Shown piece after piece: positions 1-7,215 of a stretch of DNA of 35,162 nt. A program made the translations under genes and the position numbers. Position 1 is the first letter of the stretch. Every line of letters starts with the position of its first letter. The notes beneath the pieces were generated by a model. That model did no database searches. It was not told the DNA's origin and saw only the letters and a program-made list of their open reading frames with translations. The DNA lies in contig JAZRUV010000036.1 in the NCBI GenBank assembly GCA_045652705.1, positions 1 to 35,162 of the forward strand. The letters run 5' to 3'. Origin of the DNA: UMGS1649 sp045652705 (GTDB taxonomy: Bacteria; Bacillota; Clostridia; TANB77; CAG-465).

Positions 1-765
1 ATATTGAAGTGCAACTTCAACTTCTACTTCACCTTTTTGTTCTAAATATATTGGTGGACATACTAATTCTTTGTTTTTATTAATATATTCAACGAATGAA
101 ACTATACCGCCTTCATAATGAAGTACTTTTTCAATAGGTTCTTCATCTCTTTCATCTGTTACAACAATTTTTATACCTTTATTTAAGAATGCTAATTCTC
201 TTAGTCTTTGAACTAATGTATCCAAAACAAATACTGTGTCTTCAAAAATTTCTTTATCTGGCCAGAACCATACTCTAGTTCCGCGAAGTTCAGTATCTCC
301 TACTTCTTCTAATTTAGTTTGTGGAACACCTTTTTTATATGATTGCTTATAAGCTTTACCATCTTTATAAACTTCAACTACTAATTTTTCAGATAGTGCA
401 TTAACAACTGACGCACCAACTCCATGAAGACCACCAGATACTTTGTATCCTTCTCCACCGAATTTACCACCAGCATGAAGTATAGTATAAACAACTTCAA
501 TAGCAGGTATTCCCATTTTTGGATGTATTCCTAAAGGTATACCACGTCCATTATCTTTTACCATTATACTATTATCTTCTAATATTTCTACATTTATTTC
601 GTTACAGTAACCAGCTAAAGCTTCGTCAACTGCATTATCTACTATTTCATATACAAGATGATGAAGACCACGTTCTGATGTACTACCAATGTACATACCT
701 GGTCTTTTTCTAACGGCTTCTAAACCTTCCAACACCTGTATTTGACTCTCATTATATTCTGCCAT
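1..765 (-). CDS. gyrB: DNA gyrase subunit B, N-terminal part (runs off the window)
   Basis: Only the first 255 codons are present; the reading frame is open to position 1. The protein is the ATPase subunit of DNA gyrase, which introduces negative supercoils together with GyrA. The N-terminus contains the GHKL ATPase signatures: RKRPGMYIG near residue 20, EIVDNAVDEA near residue 40 and GGLHGVGASVVNAL further on. The visible part covers the ATPase domain and the beginning of the transducer domain. The ATG is at 763-765 on the minus strand, preceded by an AAGGGG ribosome binding site at about 771-778. It lies 59 bp downstream of recF in the same direction, the usual dnaN-recF-gyrB arrangement. 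Identity is certain; the C-terminal half and gyrA would lie left of the window. Confidence 0.97.
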   Translation of the reverse strand, partial: MAEYNESQIQVLEGLEAVRKRPGMYIGSTSERGLHHLVYEIVDNAVDEALAGYCNEINVEILEDNSIMVKDNGRGIPLGIHPKMGIPAIEVVYTILHAGGKFGGEGYKVSGGLHGVGASVVNALSEKLVVEVYKDGKAYKQSYKKGVPQTKLEEVGDTELRGTRVWFWPDKEIFEDTVFVLDTLVQRLRELAFLNKGIKIVVTDERDEEPIEKVLHYEGGIVSFVEYINKNKELVCPPIYLEQKGEVEVEVALQY

Positions 766-824
766 TTTATTACCCCTTATCTTATTTTTACAATTACCCC
801 TAATTGTCTTTTTGCATTTTATCA

Positions 825-1916
825 TTAATTTTTTATTTTTTCAACAGTTCCATTTTTTATTTTAAAAATTTCTTTATTTTCTATATTATCTATACTCTCT
901 ATTTCAGTAGTAGTAATAAATACTTGATATTTAGATACATAATCTATTAAGAAATTTATTCTTCCCCTGTCTAGTTCTGAAAAAACATCATCCAAAAGAA
1001 TTATTGGTGTATTTTCCTTTTCTTCTTTTAGAATTTCAAACTCAGCAAGCTTCATACTTAAAAGTGCTGTTCTATTTTGTCCTTGTGAACCATAAGTTGC
1101 TACTTCTTTATCATTAACAAATACTAATATATCATCATGACCTATACCTTTATTTGAAGTTTTTCTAAAGAAATCATTTTCTCTAGATTGAGTTAGTATT
1201 TTCTTAATTTCTTCTCTATTTTTTCCTAGAAAATCTGATGTGTATTTTAAAATTAATATTTCTCCTTCTTTAGATAAACTTTTTTGAGTTTCTCTTGCAT
1301 ACTTTTCCACAATATCCACATATTTAGCGCGCATATCTACAATAAATTCTATCTTTTCTGCTAGTTTTTCATCTAATATATCTAAATATGTCATATCTAC
1401 AAGTGATTTATCTTGTTTTAGTAAATTATTCTTTATTGTAAGAATTTTATTGTATTCTTGAAGACATATTACATAGCTTCTTGAAAGTTGACTAATTAAT
1501 ATATCTAAAAACTTTCTCCTATTTTTTGGACTTCCCTTTACTATATCCATATTATCTGGTGAAAATATAACTAAAGGAACTCGTCCAATAAAATCTGAAT
1601 ATTTATTTATCTTAACTCCATTTTCTTTTATTTGTTTTTTATTATTGTTATCTAAATATACTTCTACATCTATTTTTGAATCTTTATCCTCTATGTATGT
1701 ATGATTTGTCCTAAAATACTCTGATTCAAATTTTATACACTCTATATCTTTATTTGTTCTATATGATTTAGTGATACTGCTTAAATATATAGATTCAAGT
1801 ATATTTGTTTTTCCATGTGCATTATCTCCTACAAATACATTTACACCTTTAGAAAATTCTAATTCTAAATTTTCATAATTTCTGAAATTTGTAAGTTGTA
1901 GTTTTTGTAAATACAT
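825..1916 (-). CDS. recF: DNA replication/repair protein RecF
   Basis: 363 residues, normal for RecF. It is an SMC/ABC-like ATPase that helps load RecA at single-stranded gaps. Walker A is GDNAHGKT at residues 30-37, the ABC signature region YGSQGQNRT is near 275-283, and Walker B IILLDD is at 305-310 followed by VFSELD. The ATG at 1914-1916 has an AGGAGAG Shine-Dalgarno. It follows dnaN after 43 bp. The small S4-domain RNA-binding gene (yaaA/rlbA) often found between dnaN and recF is not present in that gap, and no remB-type small gene lies between recF and gyrB. Probably cotranscribed with dnaN and gyrB. Confidence 0.96.
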   Translation of the reverse strand: MYLQKLQLTNFRNYENLELEFSKGVNVFVGDNAHGKTNILESIYLSSITKSYRTNKDIECIKFESEYFRTNHTYIEDKDSKIDVEVYLDNNNKKQIKENGVKINKYSDFIGRVPLVIFSPDNMDIVKGSPKNRRKFLDILISQLSRSYVICLQEYNKILTIKNNLLKQDKSLVDMTYLDILDEKLAEKIEFIVDMRAKYVDIVEKYARETQKSLSKEGEILILKYTSDFLGKNREEIKKILTQSRENDFFRKTSNKGIGHDDILVFVNDKEVATYGSQGQNRTALLSMKLAEFEILKEEKENTPIILLDDVFSELDRGRINFLIDYVSKYQVFITTTEIESIDNIENKEIFKIKNGTVEKIKN

Positions 1917-1959
1917 CAGTCTCTCCTACTTTTATTTTAATAATATATTTTTTTATTTA

Positions 1960-3075
1960 TTATTCATCTTTTAATTTAACTGGAAGAACCATATATACAT
2001 ATCCACTTCCTACAAGTGGTCTAATTATTAATGGTAATACATTAGATGTAAAGTTAAGTTCTATTTCATCATCATCTATAACTTTTAAAGCTTCCATTAA
2101 ATATCTTGGATTAAATCCAATTTCTAAATCTTTACCTTCTACTACAGCATTTACTTTTTCTTTAGCATCTCCTGTAACGCTTACACAAGATATTTCAAAC
2201 ATATCTAAAGACATATTTATCTTAACAGGAACTTTCTTATCTTTTTCTGCAACTTCTTTAGCAAATATTGAAACTCTTTCTAATGCTTCTAGTAAAGCTT
2301 TTCTTGCTACTCTTACTTTAGTATCTGTATCTGCTGGTATTATACTGTTATAATTTAAGAAGTCTCCTTCTATAATTCTACTTACAACTGTACAAGGTCC
2401 CATTCTAAATAATGCTTGGTTTTTATTTTTTCCAATCTTCATCATATTTTCATCAGAATCAGATAAAGTTTTAACAATTTCTGTTAATGATTTAGCAGGA
2501 ATTATAGCTTTAAATTCTGAACTTCTTTCAAGATATTCTTTTCTAATAGCCATTCTAAATCCATCTATAGCTACAACATTTACTACACCATCTTTAACAT
2601 CTACTAAAGCTCCTGTATATACAGGTCTATTTTGATCAGAACTTGTAGCAAATACTGTTTTCTTTACCATATCTTTAAACATTTTCTCTGAAATTTCTAT
2701 CTCTTTATCCACATTAAACACAGGGAGTCTAGTGAATTCATCTGGATTCATTGTTAATAACTTGAATACTCCGCTAGTAGATTTAATAACAAATATACTA
2801 TTTTCTATTTCAAATGTTATTGATTCAGATTCTATCTTTCTAATAATTTCATTAAATGTTTTTAAATCTACAACTGTACTACCAGAAACTTCTATATCTG
2901 CTCTTATTATATATTCACTTCCAATTTCTAAATCGTTAGTTGTTAATTTAATATTGTTATCATAAGTTTCAATTAATACTCCTTCAAGTATTGGCATTGT
3001 TGTTTTTGCTGTTACTGTTCTACTTACATTGTTTAACGCAAGTATTAAATCTTCTTTACTACATTTAAATTTCAT
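1960..3075 (-). CDS. dnaN: DNA polymerase III beta subunit (sliding clamp)
   Basis: 371 residues, the usual length for three clamp folds. The N-terminus MKFKCSKEDLILALNNVSR and the C-terminal PLVGSGYVYMVLPVKL segment are typical of the beta clamp. The C-terminal strand forms part of the pocket for polymerase and clamp-loader peptides. The ATG at 3073-3075 is preceded by AGGAGG. The upstream gap to dnaA (3076-3399) is the origin unwinding region rather than a simple promoter, so dnaN transcription starts inside oriC or reads through from dnaA. First gene of the leftward dnaN-recF-gyrB block. Confidence 0.97.
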   Translation of the reverse strand: MKFKCSKEDLILALNNVSRTVTAKTTMPILEGVLIETYDNNIKLTTNDLEIGSEYIIRADIEVSGSTVVDLKTFNEIIRKIESESITFEIENSIFVIKSTSGVFKLLTMNPDEFTRLPVFNVDKEIEISEKMFKDMVKKTVFATSSDQNRPVYTGALVDVKDGVVNVVAIDGFRMAIRKEYLERSSEFKAIIPAKSLTEIVKTLSDSDENMMKIGKNKNQALFRMGPCTVVSRIIEGDFLNYNSIIPADTDTKVRVARKALLEALERVSIFAKEVAEKDKKVPVKINMSLDMFEISCVSVTGDAKEKVNAVVEGKDLEIGFNPRYLMEALKVIDDDEIELNFTSNVLPLIIRPLVGSGYVYMVLPVKLKDE

Positions 3076-3100
3076 TTTTAATCCTCCTAAAATTTTTCTT

Positions 3101-3182
3101 CACAGCACTATATAATATAATTAATATATATCTATATATAATTAGTAGTAGTAGTAGTAGGTGCTGTGGATTGTGTGGAAAA
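3101..3182. other. Origin unwinding region: AT-rich DUE, (TAG)6 DnaA-trio, framing inverted repeat
   Basis: An almost pure A/T segment (3109-3142) is followed by six perfect TAG triplets (3143-3160). Read 3' to 5' these are GAT repeats, which match the DnaA-trio element on which DnaA assembles on single-stranded DNA in Bacillus. Four bases later are two imperfect DnaA boxes in reverse orientation (3165-3173 and 3174-3182), with exact boxes further right. The order AT-rich, trio, boxes is the order expected of a basal unwinding system. The whole AT-rich plus trio block is framed by a perfect 8-bp inverted repeat, CACAGCAC (3101-3108) and GTGCTGTG (3161-3168). Assignment as DUE is by motif and position. 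Confidence 0.82.
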
Positions 3183-3217
3183 ACCACTCTACCCCGCTAC
3201 ACATAAAGCAAAATCTA

Positions 3218-3342
3218 TGTGGACAAACTTGTGGATAAGTGATAATTTTTATCCACAAAACAGATGTTTTTTGTGAATAAGTTTTCTCTTTTCAACTTTT
3301 CAACAATTAATTCACAGGTTATTCACAGTAAAATGTGGATAT
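3218..3342. other. oriC DnaA-box cluster between dnaA and dnaN
   Basis: Exact DnaA boxes TTATCCACA are at 3230-3238 (minus) and 3249-3257 (plus). TTATTCACA variants are at 3272-3280 (minus) and 3319-3327 (plus). Single-mismatch boxes are at 3218-3226, 3308-3316 and 3334-3342. Boxes alternate in orientation. No gene lies in 3076-3399; besides this cluster and the unwinding region I see nothing else there. Confidence 0.88.
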
Positions 3343-3399
3343 CTCAGACCTTTGTAATAAACCGAAAACATTTTTGAAATAATTCTGAAATATTAACTT

Positions 3400-4827
3400 C
3401 TAACCCTTGGTAGATAAGCTTTTCTTAATATCGTCTATCAAATCTTTTGTACTTAAATCTGTTAAATATTCATTATTAATTTTGTTGTATGCATGTAAAA
3501 CTGTTGTGTGATCTTTTCCACCAAAATCTTTCCCTATTTGTGGAAAAGTCATATTAATTACACTTCTACATAAGTACATTGCTATTTGTCTTGGATAAGC
3601 TACATTTTTAGAACGGTTTGCACTTACTAAGTCCCCTACTTTAATATTAAAGAATTTACAAACCACTTGCATTATTAATTTACTTGTAATTACATTTGTA
3701 TTTTTAACAAGCACAGATTCTATTGTGTTATCTATAATGTCATCTGTAAGTTCGTTATTCGTAAATGATGTATATGCCTTAAGCTTATTAAAAACCCCCT
3801 CTAGTTCTCTAATATTAGAAGTCACTCTAGTTGCTATTTTAACTAAGACAGAATCATCTACCATATATCTTTCTTTATCTCTTTTCTTCTTTAGTATAGC
3901 AAGTCTTGTTTCATAATCTGGAGCTTGTATATCTACGGCAAGTCCCATTTCGAAACGAGTCTTAAGTCTTTCTTCTAACATGTTAAGTTCCTTAGGTGGC
4001 TTTTCACTTGTTAGTATTATTTGTTTTCCACTTTCAAATAAAGTGTTGAAAGTGTGGAAAAACTCTTCTTGACATTTAGCTTTTCCAACTAAAAATTGGA
4101 TATCATCTATAAGTAAAACATCTATATTTCTATATTTATTTCTAAATGAAGCATTTTCTATCTTTTCATTCATTATTGATGAAACAAGTTCATTAGTAAA
4201 TCCCTCACCTGTTGTGTAAATGATATTCATTTCAGGATGGTTTTCTAAAATTCCGTGTCCTATAGCTTGCATTAAGTGAGTTTTACCTAGTCCTACTCCC
4301 CCATATATGTATAATGGATTATATACTTGACCTGGAGTTTCAGCTACTGAGTTTGCTGCAGCATATGCAAAACGGTTATTTGAACCAACAATATAGTTTT
4401 CAAAAGTATATTTAGGATTTAATCCACTGTTTGTTAATGAATACTGTTCATTTGGTTTTGTGTTTAATGATTGACTTTTAATTGTATTTGTATTTTGAGA
4501 TACAATATTCACTTCTTCTTCTGTTTTAACTTCAACATTTTGGCTTCCTAGTTCTAAACTATCATCACTTATCAACATCTCTTTTGATTCAAAGTTGATA
4601 ATAAAGTTTTTGTTTGTTAAGAAAGAAAGTGTATTAGAAATTAAGTCTAAATACTTCTTAGTAACAACCTCTATATGATAATTTGAGGGAGCTAAAAAAC
4701 AAACTGTGTTTTCGTCTGAAAGCCTGGGAATCATGACTTCTACGTATGTCTTATACCCTACTGGAGAAATTTCTTCTTTAAGAATTTCAAGTGCTTGTTC
4801 CCAGATTTTTATAAAATCCTCGTTCAA
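3400..4827 (-). CDS. dnaA: Chromosomal replication initiator DnaA
   Basis: 475 residues with the standard domains. Domain I spans about residues 1-85, then a low-complexity Asn/Ser/Thr linker at about 95-130. The AAA+ ATPase follows, with Walker A GGVGLGKT (176-183) and Walker B LLIDDIQF (238-245). The C-terminal helix-turn-helix carries the KDHTTVLHAYNKI signature that contacts DnaA boxes. The start codon is TTG (4825-4827), supported by AAGGGGTGAG just upstream and by the correct DnaA N-terminus. Two exact DnaA boxes lie within 45 bp upstream of the start, and more lie further up, which is consistent with autorepression. It reads leftward, away from the divergent rightward block. Confidence 0.97.
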   Translation of the reverse strand: MNEDFIKIWEQALEILKEEISPVGYKTYVEVMIPRLSDENTVCFLAPSNYHIEVVTKKYLDLISNTLSFLTNKNFIINFESKEMLISDDSLELGSQNVEVKTEEEVNIVSQNTNTIKSQSLNTKPNEQYSLTNSGLNPKYTFENYIVGSNNRFAYAAANSVAETPGQVYNPLYIYGGVGLGKTHLMQAIGHGILENHPEMNIIYTTGEGFTNELVSSIMNEKIENASFRNKYRNIDVLLIDDIQFLVGKAKCQEEFFHTFNTLFESGKQIILTSEKPPKELNMLEERLKTRFEMGLAVDIQAPDYETRLAILKKKRDKERYMVDDSVLVKIATRVTSNIRELEGVFNKLKAYTSFTNNELTDDIIDNTIESVLVKNTNVITSKLIMQVVCKFFNIKVGDLVSANRSKNVAYPRQIAMYLCRSVINMTFPQIGKDFGGKDHTTVLHAYNKINNEYLTDLSTKDLIDDIKKSLSTKG

Positions 4828-4851
4828 AAAATACTCACCCCTTACATAAAG

Positions 4852-5144
4852 TTATCCACAAAGTTATCCACACCTGTTGATAACTTTTCATATATTTAAA
4901 GGTAATTTATACTATAGTTTTACATAATGACTGTGGGTTAAAAAAATTACCTAAAAATGGACACAATTATTTGCATTAATATATCAAATATATTGGAAAA
5001 AAACAAGGCTTTTTGTAAAAAAATAGCTGCAAAAGCATTAAATAAAATGTTATGTAAAATAACTATGTTATCCACAACTTTTTCTGTGGATAACTAATAA
5101 AAGGAAACTGTGGATAAGTATAAATTATTACAAAGATATCCACA
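4852..5144. other. Second DnaA-box cluster, upstream of dnaA
   Basis: Exact TTATCCACA boxes are at 4852-4860, 4864-4872 and 5068-5076 (plus) and at 5085-5093 and 5109-5117 (minus). One-mismatch boxes are at 4875-4883 and 5136-5144. The first two are spaced by 12 bp in the dnaA leader. Between 4884 and 5067 the sequence is AT-rich with no further exact boxes. Together with the cluster downstream of dnaA this makes a bipartite origin as in Bacillus subtilis. The gap 4828-5234 contains no gene. Confidence 0.88.
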
Positions 5145-5158
5145 GAAATTTTACTAAT

Positions 5159-5187
5159 TTGACAAGTTATGTAAAATATTGTATAAT
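5159..5187 (+). promoter_or_regulatory. Consensus sigma-A promoter for the 5235 gene
   Basis: TTGACA (5159-5164), 17-bp spacer, TATAAT (5182-5187): a perfect consensus, directly beside the DnaA boxes of the origin. Confidence 0.88.
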
Positions 5188-5234
5188 TGCGAGGTCAAAA
5201 TATTAAATTTATCTACAAATGGAGGTAATAATTT

Positions 5235-5795
5235 ATGTCAAATTTTTGGGTTCAACAAGAAAGATGGGCTGTGAGAGATACTGAATGTATTACATTCGGA
5301 GATTTAGTAAAACCGTTTGGCCGGAAATATAAAGGAATGTGGCGCGTTTTTGGAATAAGCGAAAATGGTGAAATTATGCTTGTTTCAGATGATTGTATTG
5401 GTGCAGTAAGGTTAATTGGTAGTGAAGGATATAGAACTGGTACGGAAAAATTAGATCAATTATGTATTGACACAGTAAAGAGTTCGAAAGCGGCTTCGGT
5501 AAGAAGTATGAATAGTTTTGACCTTACAAGATTAGACAAATATAGAAAAGAATTATTGGAAAAATTGCTATATGAAAAAGATTGCTGGCTTGCAGCAGAC
5601 TATGTAATGTCAGGTGCTCTTTATTATGAAGCAGGATTAGAAGCAATTTGTAATGGTACTAGAACAAAAATTCCGCTGGAAGAATTTTATCGCTCTAAAA
5701 TGATATCTAACAGAATATTTGGCGTAAGAGCAATTGTAACATTAAGAAAAAACGTAGAATTTCACAAAATAAAAAGAGGATATTGGAAGATTTAG
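5235..5795 (+). CDS. Orphan cytoplasmic protein with a WRV...LVSD / WLAA / FGVR layout
   Basis: 186 residues, function unknown. The order of motifs is MWRVFGISENGEIMLVSDD near residue 35, a G-Y/L-C stretch near 64-77, CWLAADYV near 117 and FGVRAIVTLRKNVEF near 164. This recalls, from memory, a large family of gut-bacterial proteins with a KWRI..ID.NG...LIS / YWLASRYV / FGVRPVVSL layout. Those usually follow a membrane anchor or signal peptide; none is visible here. The start ATG at 5235 has GGAGG at 5221-5225. It is monocistronic, with its own consensus promoter and a strong hairpin that overlaps its stop codon. It sits between oriC and rpmH, where a housekeeping chromosome normally has nothing. 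Being a real gene is likely; the family assignment is tentative. Confidence 0.75.
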   Translation: MSNFWVQQERWAVRDTECITFGDLVKPFGRKYKGMWRVFGISENGEIMLVSDDCIGAVRLIGSEGYRTGTEKLDQLCIDTVKSSKAASVRSMNSFDLTRLDKYRKELLEKLLYEKDCWLAADYVMSGALYYEAGLEAICNGTRTKIPLEEFYRSKMISNRIFGVRAIVTLRKNVEFHKIKRGYWKI

Positions 5796-5833
5796 CCAAA
5801 GAAGTGGTCATTTTTATGGCCACTTCTTTGGCT
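5794..5833 (+). terminator. Strong hairpin overlapping the stop of the 5235 gene
   Basis: Arms AGCCAAAGAAGTGGTC (5794-5809) and GGCCACTTCTTTGGCT (5818-5833) form a 16-bp stem with one G-U pair and an 8-nt loop. The following U-tract is poor, so it may stop transcription inefficiently or act as a 3' stabiliser. Confidence 0.65.
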
Positions 5834-5857
5834 ACATAAAATATTTTTCTAAAATTG

Positions 5858-5886
5858 TTGACATTAAACAAACTACGTGTTATAAT
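5858..5886 (+). promoter_or_regulatory. Consensus promoter of rpmH
   Basis: TTGACA (5858-5863), 17-bp spacer, TATAAT (5881-5886), a perfect match to the sigma-A consensus, as expected for a ribosomal protein gene. Confidence 0.9.
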
Positions 5887-5929
5887 TCTATCAGAAATTT
5901 GTGAATTTTTTACAGGAGGTGTATTACTT

Positions 5930-6064
5930 ATGAAAATGACATTTCAACCAAAAAATAGACAAGAAAAGAAAGAACACGGCTTTAGAAAAAGAATGAAAAC
6001 TGCTTCTGGAAGAAAAGTATTAAAAGCTAGAAGAACAAAAGGAAGAGCTAAACTTTCTGCATAA
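5930..6064 (+). CDS. rpmH: 50S ribosomal protein L34
   Basis: 44 residues, very basic, starting MKMTFQPKNRQEKKEHGFRK and ending GRAKLSA, the whole-length signature of L34. The ATG at 5930 is preceded by AGGAGG at 5914-5919. It is followed by its own terminator and then an unrelated small gene, so it does not run directly into rnpA as in most bacteria. Strong promoter at 5858-5886. Confidence 0.96.
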   Translation: MKMTFQPKNRQEKKEHGFRKRMKTASGRKVLKARRTKGRAKLSA

Positions 6065-6091
6065 TTTGTGAATATTTTTTATGATATGTTT

Positions 6092-6140
6092 CTACAACAT
6101 AATAGCATTATTTTTTAAGCTAATATGTTGTAGATTTTTT
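6092..6140 (+). terminator. Rho-independent terminator after rpmH
   Basis: CTACAACATAATAGC (6092-6106) pairs with GCTAATATGTTGTAG (6119-6133) with a single A-A mismatch, followed by ATTTTTT. It separates rpmH from the downstream genes. Confidence 0.82.
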
Positions 6141-6164
6141 ATGTTATAAAATTAGTTATAATAG

Positions 6165-6193
6165 TTGACATAATTTTAACAGTATGGTATAAT
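6165..6193 (+). promoter_or_regulatory. Promoter of the 6247 gene, extended -10
   Basis: TTGACA (6165-6170), 17-bp spacer, TATAAT (6188-6193) with TGG immediately before the -10. Perfect hexamers plus an extended -10 predict very strong transcription. Confidence 0.88.
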
Positions 6194-6246
6194 AATGAAG
6201 GCAGTAAGAAGCAATTTTTTTTGTAATTACAGAAAGGGGCAATATT

Positions 6247-6474
6247 ATGGAATATAGATATTTTATTCCACGGTCACACCAGGAAGTATCGCTTCCGCAA
6301 AGTTCGTTTTTTCAGAAACTGTTTTGTAAACATGAGAATGTACCTCTTATAAGGGAAAAGAAGAATCAGCTCATCCAAAATATTCGAGGAGATACAATAC
6401 AGTACGTATGTTGTAAATGTGGAAAACTCGGCGGTTTAGATTTTTGGGAATTTGAAGGAATGGGTTATAGGTAA
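6247..6474 (+). CDS. Small putative zinc-ribbon protein of unknown function
   Basis: 75 residues. The recognisable features are CKH near residue 28 and the C-terminal segment YVCCKCGKLGGLDFWEFEG, giving a possible Cys/His zinc site (CKH plus CCKC). There is no signal peptide or membrane segment. The ATG at 6247 has AAAGGGGC at 6232-6239. It is monocistronic, with a very strong promoter upstream and an inverted repeat right after the stop. It interrupts the normally contiguous rpmH-rnpA pair. It uses CGG, CGA and CTC codons more than its neighbours, which hints at a different history. Function not recognised. Confidence 0.75.
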   Translation: MEYRYFIPRSHQEVSLPQSSFFQKLFCKHENVPLIREKKNQLIQNIRGDTIQYVCCKCGKLGGLDFWEFEGMGYR

Positions 6475-6477
6475 AAA

Positions 6478-6515
6478 TAAAGGGTGTTGTAAATAATTAA
6501 TATCAACACCCTTTA
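6478..6515. terminator. Inverted repeat after the 6247 gene
   Basis: Perfect 12-bp arms, TAAAGGGTGTTG (6478-6489) and CAACACCCTTTA (6504-6515), with a 14-nt loop. The U-tract is weak. A second, more canonical terminator follows at 6549. Confidence 0.6.
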
Positions 6516-6548
6516 ATCCTATATTTAATAAAATTGATATATTTTTAT

Positions 6549-6591
6549 TAAAGGCGAAAGCCTTTATTTTTTTTACCTTTTATGGTAAAAT
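6549..6591 (+). terminator. GAAA-tetraloop terminator, with a possible rnpA extended -10 just downstream
   Basis: Stem TAAAGGC / GCCTTTA closes a GAAA tetraloop (6549-6566) and is followed by eight T residues (6567-6574), a textbook intrinsic terminator. Immediately after, TGGTAAAAT (6583-6591) is a candidate extended -10 for rnpA. Its -35 would fall inside the T-tract and is poor, so the promoter part is tentative. Confidence 0.75.
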
Positions 6592-6611
6592 ATTTGTGTA
6601 AAGGTGAATTT

Positions 6612-6962
6612 ATGAGATATACAAAGTCGTTAAAGGGAAGCGTAAACTTCAAAAGAGTATTAAAACAGGGTAAATATGTATCTAGTAAAAACATTGCAAT
6701 ATACGTAAAAAGAAATGATTTGAACAATGGGACTAATAGACTGGGAATATGTGTTAGTAAAAAACATGGAAATAGTGTTGTAAGAAATAAACTAAAAAGA
6801 TGGGTAAGAGAAGCATATTATTCTTTGGAAAATAGTTTAGATAAAAATTATAACATTGTTATTTTATACAGAAAGGGTATCGATGTAGAAAAAATGAGTT
6901 ATAACGTCCTAAAAGACGAAATAACGCATTTATTTACAAAAATCGAAATGGTACATGAATAA
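6612..6962 (+). CDS. rnpA: Ribonuclease P protein component
   Basis: 116 residues from the ATG at 6612, which has AAAGGTG upstream. An upstream in-frame ATG at 6582 lies in the promoter region and lacks a ribosome binding site. The protein binds the RNase P RNA and helps it cleave 5' leaders from pre-tRNA. The conserved RNR-type motif is VRNKLKRWVREAY at about residues 57-69, preceded by NRLGICVSKKHGN. It overlaps yidD by 8 bp, so the two are translationally linked. Confidence 0.95.
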   Translation: MRYTKSLKGSVNFKRVLKQGKYVSSKNIAIYVKRNDLNNGTNRLGICVSKKHGNSVVRNKLKRWVREAYYSLENSLDKNYNIVILYRKGIDVEKMSYNVLKDEITHLFTKIEMVHE

Positions 6963-7215
6963 AATAATAAAAAGCCTTAAAATGGCTTCTAAAAAATTTG
7001 CAATGTTTTTAATTGGAATATACCAAAAATATATTTCAGGTTTGTTTGGAAGAAAATGTAGGTTCCATCCAACGTGTTCAGAATATACTAAACAAGCTAT
7101 TGACAAATATGGTATAATTAAAGGTAGTTTAAAGGGGATAAAAAGGATTCTGAAATGTAATCCGTTTCACAAGCGGAGGAGTAGACTATTTAAAGTAAGG
7201 AGAAAGAATAAATGA
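6955..7215 (+). CDS. yidD: Membrane protein insertion efficiency factor YidD
   Basis: 86 residues. The family signature CRFHPTCSEY is near residue 36, followed by G-rich repeats and the CNPFH motif near residue 69. The N-terminus is amphipathic (about residues 12-30) and the C-terminus strongly basic, typical of this small protein that assists YidC-dependent insertion. It overlaps rnpA at its start and yidC at its stop (ATGA), so rnpA, yidD and yidC are translationally coupled. Confidence 0.94.
   Translation: MNKIIKSLKMASKKFAMFLIGIYQKYISGLFGRKCRFHPTCSEYTKQAIDKYGIIKGSLKGIKRILKCNPFHKRRSRLFKVRRKNK

Noticed and set aside
95..104. Bases 95-104 as a site of interest
   Set aside because: These numbers are protein residue positions of the phosphoribosyltransferase-like motif; the bases lie within ordinary gyrB sequence.
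519..713. Open frame on the plus strand opposite gyrB
   Set aside because: It is antisense to a certain gyrB coding region, has no ribosome binding site and encodes a low-complexity Leu/Tyr/His product.
2732..2965. Plus-strand open frame inside dnaN
   Set aside because: Shadow of dnaN in AT-rich sequence; no start signal.
3143..3160. TAG triplet run as a simple microsatellite or CRISPR-like repeat
   Set aside because: Position between the AT-rich segment and DnaA boxes fits the DnaA-trio; no spacers are present.
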